Source of the DNA: Salegentibacter salinarum
GTDB taxonomy: Bacteria > Bacteroidota > Bacteroidia > Flavobacteriales > Flavobacteriaceae
Direction: 5' to 3'
NCBI RefSeq assembly: GCF_900168115.1
Contig: NZ_FUZC01000006.1
Coordinates: 1-64,000, forward strand
Length of the DNA: 64,000 bases
The notes beneath the pieces were generated by a model that did no database searches, was not told where the DNA came from, and saw only the letters and a list, made by a program, of their open reading frames with translations. The translations under genes were made by a program, and so were the position numbers. Shown piece by piece: positions 55,365 to 64,000 of this stretch; the stretch's first letter is position 1, and every line of letters begins with the position of its first letter.

Positions 55365-57620
55365 ATGGTGTCCGTGTTAAGAGTTGTTTTTTTAGGATTA
55401 TTGATTTTAGTTTCATTGAGAATGACGGCGCAAGACTTTGATCCTGTAAATTATGTTAATCCATTTATAGGCACTTCAAATTACGGGGCGACAAATCCGG
55501 GTGCCATTGCCCCGAGGGGGATGGCAAGTGTATCGCCATTTAATGTTGCAGGAAGAATTGATCTCAATCCTTTAGAAAAAGACAGCCAGTGGTTGTCTAA
55601 TCCTTATGTGTATGAAAATACTTTTTTAACCGGATTCAGCCATGTGAATATTAGTGGGGTTGGATGTCCCGACCTGGGAGTTATTATAACCATGCCCACA
55701 ACAGGAGCATTAGAAACCAACCACCAAAAATATGGTAGCACTTACACTGAAGAAACAGCAAAAGCCGGATACTATTCGACCAAATTGAAGAAATATGATG
55801 TAGAAGTTCAGGCGACCGCCAGCACTAGAACCGGGGTGACACGATATTCATTTCCGGCGGGAAAATCTAATATTTTATTGAATTTAGGATTAGGGTTAAC
55901 CAACGAGCAGGGAGCTATGGCGCATATTGTTTCTCCTACCGAGATTGAGGGAATGCGAATGGTAGGAAGCTTTTGTTATAATAATCCGGAGGCAGCTTAT
56001 CCGGTTTATTTTGTTGCCAAATTTTCCAAACCTGCCGATAATTTCGGGGTTTGGAAAACACCTTACAAAAATGAAGGAGAAGAAGCACAATGGATGGCCT
56101 ACAACGGCAAAACCCGTATTAAGGAGCGGTTTTCACGTGAAGTGGTTGGGGACAGTATTGGAGCCTATATGACTTACGATTTTAGCTCGCCGGAGCAAGT
56201 AGAAGTTAAGATCGGAGTTTCTTATGTAAGTATAGAAAATGCGCGGGATAATTTAGAAAATGAAGTAGGAGATTCATCTTTTGAAGAAGTGTATGCACAA
56301 ACAAAGACAGAATGGAAAAAGAAATTACGGGTTGTAGAGGTTGAAGGTGGCACTGAAGATGAAAAAACCATTTTCTATACAGCTTTATATCATACTCAGA
56401 TTCATCCGAATATATTCAATGATGTGAATGGTGAATATCCTGAAATTGCAACAGGAAAAATTGGTAAAACCGAAGGGACAAGGTATACCACTTTTTCTCT
56501 GTGGGATACTTATAGAAATTATCACCAGTTAATGAGCTTGCTATATCCACAGGAGCAATTGGATATGGTAAAATCTATGCTGGAAATGTATGATGAGAAT
56601 GGCTGGTTGCCAAAATGGGAGTTAAATTCAACTGAAACTTTTACTATGGTTGGTGATCCTGCGGCAATTGTTTTAGCTGATACCTATTTACGTGGACTTA
56701 CTGATTTTGATGTGGATAAAGCTTATGAGGCCATGCTAAAAAGTGCTACTCAGATTGAAGAAAATCCTCTACGGCCCGGCCTTGAAGAATATTTAAAAAA
56801 AGGTTATGTTAGTGTAGATGCGGGAGTGCCCGGTCCTGTTTCTGTTACGCAAGAATATAATGCTGCTGATTATGCAATTGCATTATTGGCGAAAGAGCTA
56901 GGGAAAGAAGAAGATCATGAAGTATTTAAAGAACGATCGGTTTCTTATAGAAAGCTATATAATTCAGATTCTAAATTTCTTCAACCTAAACATATAGACG
57001 GGGATTGGCTGGAAGGTTTTGATCCTTTGGCTGGTGCGAATTTCACCAAAAATCCTGGATTTATTGAGGGCAATGCCTGGCAATATCTTTTTATGCTTTC
57101 GCACGATGCAGAGGGATTAATACAACTAATGGGTGGAAAAGTGGCTTACGAGAAGAAATTGGATGCTGTTTTTAATGAAGGACAATTTGATATGGCAAAC
57201 GAACCCGATTTTGCTTATCCATACCTGTATAATTTTATTCCCGGAAGTGAGCATAAAGCTCAAAAAAAAGTGCAAGAGTTACTAAAAGAATATTATAAAA
57301 ATAGTCCCGATGGTTTGCCGGGCAATGACGATACTGGCACGATGAGTGCCTGGGCAGTATATAGTATGATGGGTTTTTATCCACAAGTGCCAGCTGAAAC
57401 TACTTACTCCTTAACTGCACCAATTTTTGATAAAATCAAAATAAATTTAAATACAGATTTCTATCCTAAGGAGAATCTTGTTATAATAAAAGAGGAAGTC
57501 TCCGGGAAAAATAAAGCTGGAGAAATATTTATTGATAATTCTCCCCTAAACACCTTTTTTATTAAGCACGAAACCTTAATTAATTCCAACGAATTATTAT
57601 TCTTTCAAGATTTGGAATAA
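55365..57620 (+). CDS. GH92 alpha-mannosidase-family protein (secreted, divergent subgroup)
   Basis: 751 residues with a signal peptide (RMTAQ). FIGTSNYGATNPGAIAPRG replaces HTYPGA, GFSHVNISGVGCPDLG follows, Glu613 lies in ANEPDFAYPYLYN (in place of HGNEPSHH) and GNDDTGTMSAWAVYSMMGFYP closes the site. The acid Glu is kept, but the His next to it is not. The subgroup likely differs in linkage preference from the other four GH92 enzymes here. Starts 5 bases after GH20. Confidence 0.92.
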   Translation: MVSVLRVVFLGLLILVSLRMTAQDFDPVNYVNPFIGTSNYGATNPGAIAPRGMASVSPFNVAGRIDLNPLEKDSQWLSNPYVYENTFLTGFSHVNISGVGCPDLGVIITMPTTGALETNHQKYGSTYTEETAKAGYYSTKLKKYDVEVQATASTRTGVTRYSFPAGKSNILLNLGLGLTNEQGAMAHIVSPTEIEGMRMVGSFCYNNPEAAYPVYFVAKFSKPADNFGVWKTPYKNEGEEAQWMAYNGKTRIKERFSREVVGDSIGAYMTYDFSSPEQVEVKIGVSYVSIENARDNLENEVGDSSFEEVYAQTKTEWKKKLRVVEVEGGTEDEKTIFYTALYHTQIHPNIFNDVNGEYPEIATGKIGKTEGTRYTTFSLWDTYRNYHQLMSLLYPQEQLDMVKSMLEMYDENGWLPKWELNSTETFTMVGDPAAIVLADTYLRGLTDFDVDKAYEAMLKSATQIEENPLRPGLEEYLKKGYVSVDAGVPGPVSVTQEYNAADYAIALLAKELGKEEDHEVFKERSVSYRKLYNSDSKFLQPKHIDGDWLEGFDPLAGANFTKNPGFIEGNAWQYLFMLSHDAEGLIQLMGGKVAYEKKLDAVFNEGQFDMANEPDFAYPYLYNFIPGSEHKAQKKVQELLKEYYKNSPDGLPGNDDTGTMSAWAVYSMMGFYPQVPAETTYSLTAPIFDKIKINLNTDFYPKENLVIIKEEVSGKNKAGEIFIDNSPLNTFFIKHETLINSNELLFFQDLE

Positions 57621-57809
57621 ACACCCGCACAACTAGTCGAGATTATTTATTAAGCTATTTTATAACAATTTAAGTTAAGGTTATTTAGCTATTGGGCTAT
57701 GTTATTAGTCGAAATAATTATTTCCTGTTAAAAAAATTCACAATTTTGGGTAGGATTTAAGAAAACAAGCTTTAGGCTTGAATTGATGCTAACTAAAAAC
57801 TATAGTGCA
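57621..57809 (+). promoter_or_regulatory. Leader region of the second SusC gene
   Basis: About 190 bases. No 16-bp operator is present, unlike the first SusC. TAGTCGAGATTATTTATT (57634-57651) and TAGTCGAAATAATTATTT (57706-57723) are near repeats 72 bases apart and could be regulator sites. Confidence 0.4.
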
Positions 57810-60800
57810 ATGAACAAAAAAATAATCTTGTTTACTTCTTTATTTTTATGCTGCATTCAGCTCGTACTGGCGCAACAAAGAGTAAGCGGTAGTATTGTCG
57901 ATGCGGAAAACGGCATGCCGCTTCCTGGTGTTAACGTAATTGAAAAAGGAACCAATAATGGGGTTTCTTCTGATTTTGATGGGAACTTTTCCATTGAAAT
58001 TGAAGAAGGGAGCACCCTTCAGTTTTCTATGTTGGGGTATATAACTCAGGAATTAGAACCAGACGGATCTGATATTCAAATTGAACTAGCGCCTGATACC
58101 GAGGCCCTGGATGAAGTGGTAGTAACTGCTCTAGGTATTAAACGTTCAGAACGAGCTTTAGGTTATTCATTAACCGAAGTAGGGGGCGAAGAATTATCTG
58201 ATGTGAAGCAGGTAAACGCTATTAACTCTTTACAAGGTAAAGTAGCAGGATTGAATATTACCGGTGCAGCCACCGGCCCTGCGGGTACAAGTAACGTTTT
58301 AATTCGTGGTATTTCTAGTGTTGGAGGTAATAATCAACCACTATATGTAGTAGATGGAATTCCTATAGATAATACTAATTTAGGCTCTGCAAGCCAATGG
58401 GGAGGATCTGATTTTGGAGATGGTATATCGAGTATTAATCCAGATGACATAGAATCTATGAGTGTTTTAAAAGGAGGTGCTGCAGCAGCTTTGTATGGTT
58501 CAAGAGCATCTAATGGTGTGATTTTAATTACTACAAAAACAGGAAAGGAACAGGCTGGTCTTGGGGTTGAATATTCAGGGTCTGGTTCTATTTGAAAATA
58601 TAATGTCAGATATTTATGACTTCCAAAATGAATATGGTCAGGGTATAAACGGTGAGGCTCCTACAAGCAGAGAAGAAGCCTTAGCTGCCGGCATGCAATC
58701 CTGGGGAGGAAGACTAGATGGTTCAAGTGTGATTCAGTTTGACGGAGAGGAAAGACCATATGCAGATCAGGGAGATAATTTAGATAGGTTTTATAGAACA
58801 GCCCATACCATTATTAATACCGTAGCCATTACAAAAGGTGGTGAAGATTATAATTTAAGATTTTCCGCCACCGATTTGAGTAATGAGGATATTATGCCAA
58901 ATGCCGGATTGAACAGAAAGTCTTTTTCTTTGAATGGGGGTGCACAACTTGCCGATAAATTAAGTCTGGATGTAAATACCAAGTATATATTAGAAGATGT
59001 ACGCAACAGGCCAAGATTATCTGATTCGCCCGGTAATGCAAATTTTGCGGTTGTTCTTTCTCCTCCTAATATAAATGTTGAAGACTATAGGCCAGGTTCT
59101 AATGAAGAAAATACAGAGTTAAGGATTTCAAGCAGTAATTATCATCAAAATCCATATTGGTCTGCTTATGAATTTATGAACAATAGCCTTAAAAACAGAT
59201 TTATTGGATCTTCAACTTTGAGGTATGATATAACTGATTGGATGTACGTGATGGCAAGAGCCGGTTTAGATCAATATACTTCAAGAATTACCAGTGTTGA
59301 ACCATTTGGTACAACATATATTCCTTTAGGATCAATGACCGAGATTGCTTACAATACTAAATTAGTAGATGCTGATGCCATGCTGGGTTTTGAAAAGTCT
59401 GTGGATAAATTCTCTGGACAATTAATTCTGGGTGCCAATAACAACGACAGAAAAATAGAAAGAACAGAGTTAAGAGGAACAGAATTCGTGATTCCTAATC
59501 TCGTGGATATTAATAATCTAACTAATAAAAATTATAGTTATGATTTTTCTCAGGTAAAAAGGAATTCTTTGTATTTCTCTACAGAACTGTCTTATGATAA
59601 CTTTCTATTCTTAAATATTACTGGTAGAAATGATTGGTTTTCTACGCTTTCTTTAGCGGGAAAAACAAGTCCAAATAATTATTTCTACCCTTCAGCCAAT
59701 ACTAGCTTTGTTTTTACAGATGCTTTTGATACGCCGGAATGGATGACTTTTGGGAAGATTAGGTTAGGATATTCAGATGTTGCAGGTGGAGGGGAAGATC
59801 CTTATCAGTTAGCCCTGGCTTATGGTATATTTGATACATATAATGGTCGAGGATCTTCTGTGCCATTAGGAAGTATTAGTAGTAGCACATTACCAAATCA
59901 GGAATTAAAACCATTTTCAAAACAGGAATATGAGGTGGGGTTAAATTTGCAACTATTTGACAATAGACTGGGATTGGATTTGGCTTATTATACAAATAAA
60001 ACTACGGATGATATTGTACCAATAACAATCTCAAATTCTACGGGTTACAGCACTGCAGTTGTGAATATTGGTGAATTAACCAACAATGGTGTTGAAATGT
60101 TATTAACTGGAAAAGCTATCAAGAACGAAAACCTTTCCTGGGATATAGCTTATAATTTAGGATATAACGAGAATGAGGTAGTAAGAACTGATGCTGATGG
60201 TAACCCTCTATTCCCAGATGGTTCTCAAGCTACTAACGTTTCCTCGGGAGCTATAGTAGGAGAACCATTTGGAGCAATTTATGGCACAACTTACATAAGG
60301 GATGAGCAGGGTAGAATCCAATATGATAGTAATGGCACCCCATCAGTTGGACCTCGTGAAGTTTTAGGAAATGGTGTAGCACCCTGGACAATGGGATTAA
60401 CAAACACCTTTAGATATAAGAATTGGAATCTTTCATTTCTTATTGATGCCAAGTTTGGAGCAGATATTTATTCTGGAACAAGTGCTTTTGCAAATTATTA
60501 TGGGGCTAGCCAAAACACCCTGGCAGGAAGGGAAAATGGATTGGAAATTAATGGCTTTGATTCAAATGGAGATAATTACTCAACAACCATTGAGCCTGAA
60601 AACGTAGAAACATACTATAAGAGATTATACGAGATTGCTGAAGAGCACATTCAGGATGCAGATTTTATCAAATTTAGAGAGTTTAGCTTAGGGTATAACT
60701 TGCCAGGTGAGATTTTGCAAAACACATTTATAACCAGTGCTAATATCTCTGTAATAGGAAGAAACTTATTTTTCTTAAAAAGAGAAACAGAAAATATAGA

Positions 60801-60900
60801 CCCGGAATCCTCATTTAATAGTCGTGGTGCTAGAGGTTTAGAAAGATTTGGCCTGCCGCAGAGTAGAAGTTATGGTCTAAATCTAAACGTTAAATTTTAA
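57810..60900 (+). pseudogene. SusC/RagA-family TonB-dependent receptor interrupted by a one-base frameshift
   Basis: ATG at 57810 gives the signal MNKKIILFTSLFLCCIQLVLAQ. The first frame runs to TGA at 58593-58595 and covers the carboxypeptidase-D-like domain, TonB box (LDEVVVTALGIKRSE) and plug (GRASNG-like GSRASNGVILITTKTG). The second frame (open from 58561) carries the entire barrel, ending LNLNVKF. The join YSGSG/SI versus VLFENIMSDIYDF shows an extra G near 58584-58585 (TCTGGTTCTA where TCTGTTCTA restores the frame). It may be a real mutation or a sequencing error; everything else looks intact, with no further stops. Pairs with the SusD 11 bases downstream. Confidence 0.88.
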
Positions 60901-60911
60901 AGATAAGTGAA

Positions 60912-62462
60912 ATGAAAAATAAATTATATATAAGCCTGTTTTTAGTAATTACTATGGTACTTCAAGCTTGTGATAAAGATTTTGAAGATATAAATATAGA
61001 CCCCACTACAGCTTCCCAGGTAGATCTTAGTTATAAATTCCCGACGGCTGTTTTATATGCTTCGGGGCAACGCTATGAGTCGTGGCGAGCAAATTTGATC
61101 TACTCCTCTACTATGATTCAGCATCTTGCTAATACGCAAACCTATTGGAGCGGAGATAAATATTTACTAAATACTGCATATGCAGAAGCCTTCTGGACCG
61201 CGCAATATCCCCAAACAATTAAAGCGGTAGAGGATATGAAGTATGGATTAGAATCACAAGGTGATTCAACTTCAGTAGATTATGCTATAGTTAAAACTCT
61301 TAGGGTGTTTGCATATCACCGTATGACAGATTTATATGGTGATATTCCGTATTCTGAAGCAGGTAAAGGATTTATTGAAGGTGATATGAGGCCTGCTTAT
61401 GATCCTCAGGAAGAGATATATGCAGATATGTTAAATGAGCTTGAAGAAGCAGTGATGATTATGGAAAGTGGTGGAACGAGCTCTTTAGGTACAGCAGATA
61501 TTATTTTTGAAGGTGATGTAAATAAATGGAGAAAATGGGCGAATAGCTTTATGTTGCGTTTAGCAATTAGAATGACAAAAGTAGACGAAGCAGCTGCAGA
61601 AGAATGGTCCCGAAAAGCTATAGAAGCAGGAGTTATGGAATCTAACGACGATATAGCCTATGTTATGCACGAAGAAGGAAATGGGATTGTTCAAAACGGA
61701 AATGGAGAAACCTTTACAGCAGATGGAACACCCAGGATAAGCGATACTTTTATTGAATTTCTACAGGGAGACCCAAGATTAACAATTTATGCCAGTCTTC
61801 CCGAAGATTCAGGAGAAACTGATGCCGATGGAAATACTATTCTTAGATCTGAGGAAGAGCGTTTAGATTCCGATGCCCAGAGAGGTTTACCAAATGGTTT
61901 AGACAATGCCTTATTAAGGGAACAAACCGGGGAAACTAATACTTTAGATTATTCTGAGCCAAATAGATTATATCTTACCAGTGAGGCAGCTCCTATGTTT
62001 TTCCAAACTTATGCTGAAGTAGAATTTATGTTGGCCGAGGCCGCTTACAGATGGGGGTTAGGTGATGGCGATGTTGAAGGACATTATAAGGCCGGAGTTC
62101 GAGCTGCCATGAATTACCTGGAATTGTATTCTCCCAGAGCAATAATTTCTAACGAGGCGATTGATGATTACCTTTCGGAAAATCCTTTTGATGAGACCAA
62201 TGCCTTAGAACAAATTAATACGCAGTACTGGGCGGCTACTTTTTTAAATGAGTTAGAGTCCTATGCTAATTGGAGAAGAAGTGGATATCCCGATTTAACA
62301 CCGGTGAACTATCCTGGTAATGTTACCAATGGAACAATTCCCCGAAGATTAACTTACATGACTTCAGAGCAATCAACTAATGCCGAGAACTATAATGCGG
62401 CTATCCAGTCTCAGGGACCAGATTTACTAACCACTAGAATATGGTGGGATGTTGAACAATAA
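60912..62462 (+). CDS. SusD/RagB-family nutrient-binding lipoprotein (SusD-like group 2)
   Basis: 516 residues, lipobox Cys (LQACDKDFEDINIDPT). The opening FEDINIDPT, RVFAYHRMTDLYGDIPYSEAG and MFFQTYAEVEFMLAEAAYRWG are typical of the PF12771 branch of SusD proteins, different from the RagB-type SusD at 26581. Binds oligosaccharide on the cell surface with its (frameshifted) SusC. Confidence 0.92.
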   Translation: MKNKLYISLFLVITMVLQACDKDFEDINIDPTTASQVDLSYKFPTAVLYASGQRYESWRANLIYSSTMIQHLANTQTYWSGDKYLLNTAYAEAFWTAQYPQTIKAVEDMKYGLESQGDSTSVDYAIVKTLRVFAYHRMTDLYGDIPYSEAGKGFIEGDMRPAYDPQEEIYADMLNELEEAVMIMESGGTSSLGTADIIFEGDVNKWRKWANSFMLRLAIRMTKVDEAAAEEWSRKAIEAGVMESNDDIAYVMHEEGNGIVQNGNGETFTADGTPRISDTFIEFLQGDPRLTIYASLPEDSGETDADGNTILRSEEERLDSDAQRGLPNGLDNALLREQTGETNTLDYSEPNRLYLTSEAAPMFFQTYAEVEFMLAEAAYRWGLGDGDVEGHYKAGVRAAMNYLELYSPRAIISNEAIDDYLSENPFDETNALEQINTQYWAATFLNELESYANWRRSGYPDLTPVNYPGNVTNGTIPRRLTYMTSEQSTNAENYNAAIQSQGPDLLTTRIWWDVEQ

Positions 62463-62554
62463 TGCTTATTAAAAAAGGAAAATTTTATCTGAATTGATCG
62501 GCATTATAAAGCATAAAAACTAAACAAGAAATTAAGTGTGTTAGTTAGTGAAGA

Positions 62555-62588
62555 CTGGTTGGTGAGAGCCAGCCGGTTTTCTTTTTTT
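62555..62588 (+). terminator. Terminator or attenuator after SusD, before GH3
   Basis: CTGGTTGG (62555-62562) pairs with CCAGCCGG (62569-62576) with two G-U pairs, then TTTTCTTTTTTT. It lies 14 bases before the GH3 start. It may partially end the SusCD transcript and lower expression of the downstream enzyme. Confidence 0.75.
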
Positions 62589-62601
62589 AATTAAAATTTT
62601 C

Positions 62602-64000
62602 ATGAAAAAAATTTGCCTTTGTTTTTTACTTATTTCCAATGTTCTGTTTAGTCAGGATCAGGATTCTGCTTATAAAAATGCATCATTAAGTGTGGAAGAA
62701 CGAGTAGATAATCTTTTGTCTTTAATGACATTAGAAGAAAAAATAGGCCAGCTTACCACACCGCTTGGTTGGAAGATGTATTCAAAGAACGGCGATGAAG
62801 TGGATATAAGTGAGCTTTACAAAGAAGAAATTAGAGCCAGGCACATTGGGGGGTTATGGGGATTACTTAGAGCAGACCCCTGGACACAAAAAACCTTGGA
62901 AACAGGACTCCATCCCAGGGAAGCTGCTAAAATTACTAACGAAATTCAAAAGTATGTAATTGAAAATAGCCGTTTAGGAATACCACTCTTGCTGGAAGAA
63001 GAAGCCATGCATGGGCATATGGCTATAGGTACTACCGTTTTTCCAACTGCGATTGGTCAGGCAAGCACCTGGAATCCTGAACTCATTAAGAGAATGGCTG
63101 AAACTATAGCTGAAGAAGTAAGAGCACAGGGAGCCAATGTAGGGTACGGGCCAATTGTAGACTTAGCAAGGGACCCAAGGTGGTCCCGGGTAGAAGAAAC
63201 ATTTGGCGAAGATCCTTACCTAATTTCAGAAATGGGAAAATCTATGGTTTCCGGATTTCAGGGAAACACAGCCGAAGATTTGAAGAGCGGAAAACATATT
63301 GCAGCTACTCTAAAACATTTCGCTGCTTATGGGGTCTCTGAGGGAGGGCATAATGGTGGTGCGGTGCTGGTGGGTGAGCGGGATTTATTCCAGAATTATA
63401 TGTATCCGGTAAAGGAAGCTGTTAATAGTGGAATCTTATCCATAATGACCGCATATAATTCTATTGACGGAATACCAAGTACTGCACACAAAGAATTACT
63501 TACAAATACTTTGAGACAAGAATGGGGTTTTGATGGATTCGTAATTTCCGATCTTGGTAGTATTGAAGGACTTCAGGGGAGCCATCATATTGTTACCACT
63601 GAAGTAGATGCCGCGGCAGTTGCTATGAATGCCGGTGTAGATGCAGATCTTGGAGGAAATGGTTTTGATGATGCGCTAATGAATGCCGTGAAAGCAGATA
63701 AAGTCTCTGAAGATAGAATAGATGAAGCAGTAAGAAGGGTGCTTAAGGTGAAATTCAAATTAGGACTTTTTGATAATCCCTATGTGGATGTTGAAAATGC
63801 CGAAAAGGTTGTTCGGAATCCAGAACATATAGAACTGGCAAAAGAAGTTGCCCTGCAGTCGGTGACTATGCTAAAAAACGAAAATAAGCTTTTGCCGTTA
63901 AGTAAAAATCTCAAAAATATAGCGGTAATCGGGTCTAATGCAGATTTGCAATATAACCAGCTAGGCGACTATACGGCACCTCAAGCAGAAGATAATATTG
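62602..64000 (+). CDS. GH3 family glycoside hydrolase (5' part, runs off the window)
   Basis: Open from ATG at 62602 to the window edge (466 codons), with a signal peptide (NVLFSQ). GH3 N-terminal barrel: LEEKIGQLT, LLLEEEAMHGHMA, FPTAIGQASTWN, GPIVDLARDPRWSRVEETFGEDPYL, KHFAAYG, and the nucleophile Asp317 in GFVISDLGS. The start of the C-terminal alpha/beta sandwich (SVTMLKNENKLLPL) is present. Family activities include beta-glucosidase, xylosidase and N-acetylglucosaminidase; KH(F/S)xxGxG and SDLGS alone do not decide. Confidence 0.92.
   Translation, partial: MKKICLCFLLISNVLFSQDQDSAYKNASLSVEERVDNLLSLMTLEEKIGQLTTPLGWKMYSKNGDEVDISELYKEEIRARHIGGLWGLLRADPWTQKTLETGLHPREAAKITNEIQKYVIENSRLGIPLLLEEEAMHGHMAIGTTVFPTAIGQASTWNPELIKRMAETIAEEVRAQGANVGYGPIVDLARDPRWSRVEETFGEDPYLISEMGKSMVSGFQGNTAEDLKSGKHIAATLKHFAAYGVSEGGHNGGAVLVGERDLFQNYMYPVKEAVNSGILSIMTAYNSIDGIPSTAHKELLTNTLRQEWGFDGFVISDLGSIEGLQGSHHIVTTEVDAAAVAMNAGVDADLGGNGFDDALMNAVKADKVSEDRIDEAVRRVLKVKFKLGLFDNPYVDVENAEKVVRNPEHIELAKEVALQSVTMLKNENKLLPLSKNLKNIAVIGSNADLQYNQLGDYTAPQAEDNI

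Overview
The window reads as chromosomal DNA of a marine or halophilic member of the Bacteroidota, most likely family Flavobacteriaceae (Gramella/Zunongwangia/Salegentibacter-like; the genus is an inference, as no rRNA is present). The support is an AT-rich genome, a type IX secretion C-terminal sorting domain, SusC/SusD pairs, many lipoproteins with acidic residues after the lipobox cysteine, -7 elements of the TAnnTTTG kind, and a LytS/LytTR regulator pair. No tRNA, rRNA, CRISPR array or intact insertion sequence was recognised.

Region 1 (1-10,050) is unrelated to sugar use. It holds the end of a repeat-rich surface protein, an outer-membrane beta-barrel protein, a VIT1/CCC1-type metal transporter, and a heavy-metal efflux operon: a small His/Cys protein, an RND pump fused in frame to its own outer-membrane channel, and a periplasmic adaptor. 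A 90-codon remnant resembling the C-terminus of mannose-6-phosphate isomerase overlaps the end of the adaptor gene.

Region 2 (10,100-43,400) is a large alpha-mannan utilisation locus. It contains a LacI regulator, two GH76 endo-mannanases (one fused to an SGNH esterase domain), three GH92 alpha-mannosidases, GH125, GH2, GH43-like, a glycerophosphodiesterase-like lipoprotein, SusC/SusD and a discoidin-domain surface protein, a secreted peptidase, a ROK sugar kinase and an MFS sugar transporter. A near-identical palindrome, consensus ACTAAAACGTTTTAGT, occurs at five intergenic positions. At three of them it abuts a TATATTAG promoter element, which defines a probable LacI regulon including a divergent minus-strand operon.

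Inside this hydrolytic locus sits a second chemistry: a Tat-exported Gfo/Idh/MocA oxidoreductase, a DUF1080 lipoprotein, a GMC oxidoreductase with its gluconate-dehydrogenase-subunit-3-like partner, and an exported TIM-barrel isomerase. These families make or process 3-keto sugars in other systems. Their presence under the same operator suggests an oxidative 3-keto route for mannosides beside the hydrolases, which I consider the most interesting feature of the window. Two GH92 enzymes carry Gln where the family normally has the catalytic acid Glu, which may point to phosphomannan.

Region 3 (43,650-64,000) begins with a LytTR response regulator and histidine kinase on the minus strand. A plus-strand locus that looks N-glycan directed follows: GH92, sodium:solute symporter, GH130 (mannosyl-GlcNAc phosphorylase type), a CBM9-like protein, a hypothetical TIM-barrel glycosidase, GH20 and another GH92. 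After it come a SusC gene interrupted by a one-base frameshift, its SusD-like partner, and a GH3 gene cut off by the window end. Together, regions 2 and 3 would strip yeast or algal mannan and glycoprotein N-glycans outside the cell, import the oligosaccharides and phosphorylate the released sugars.
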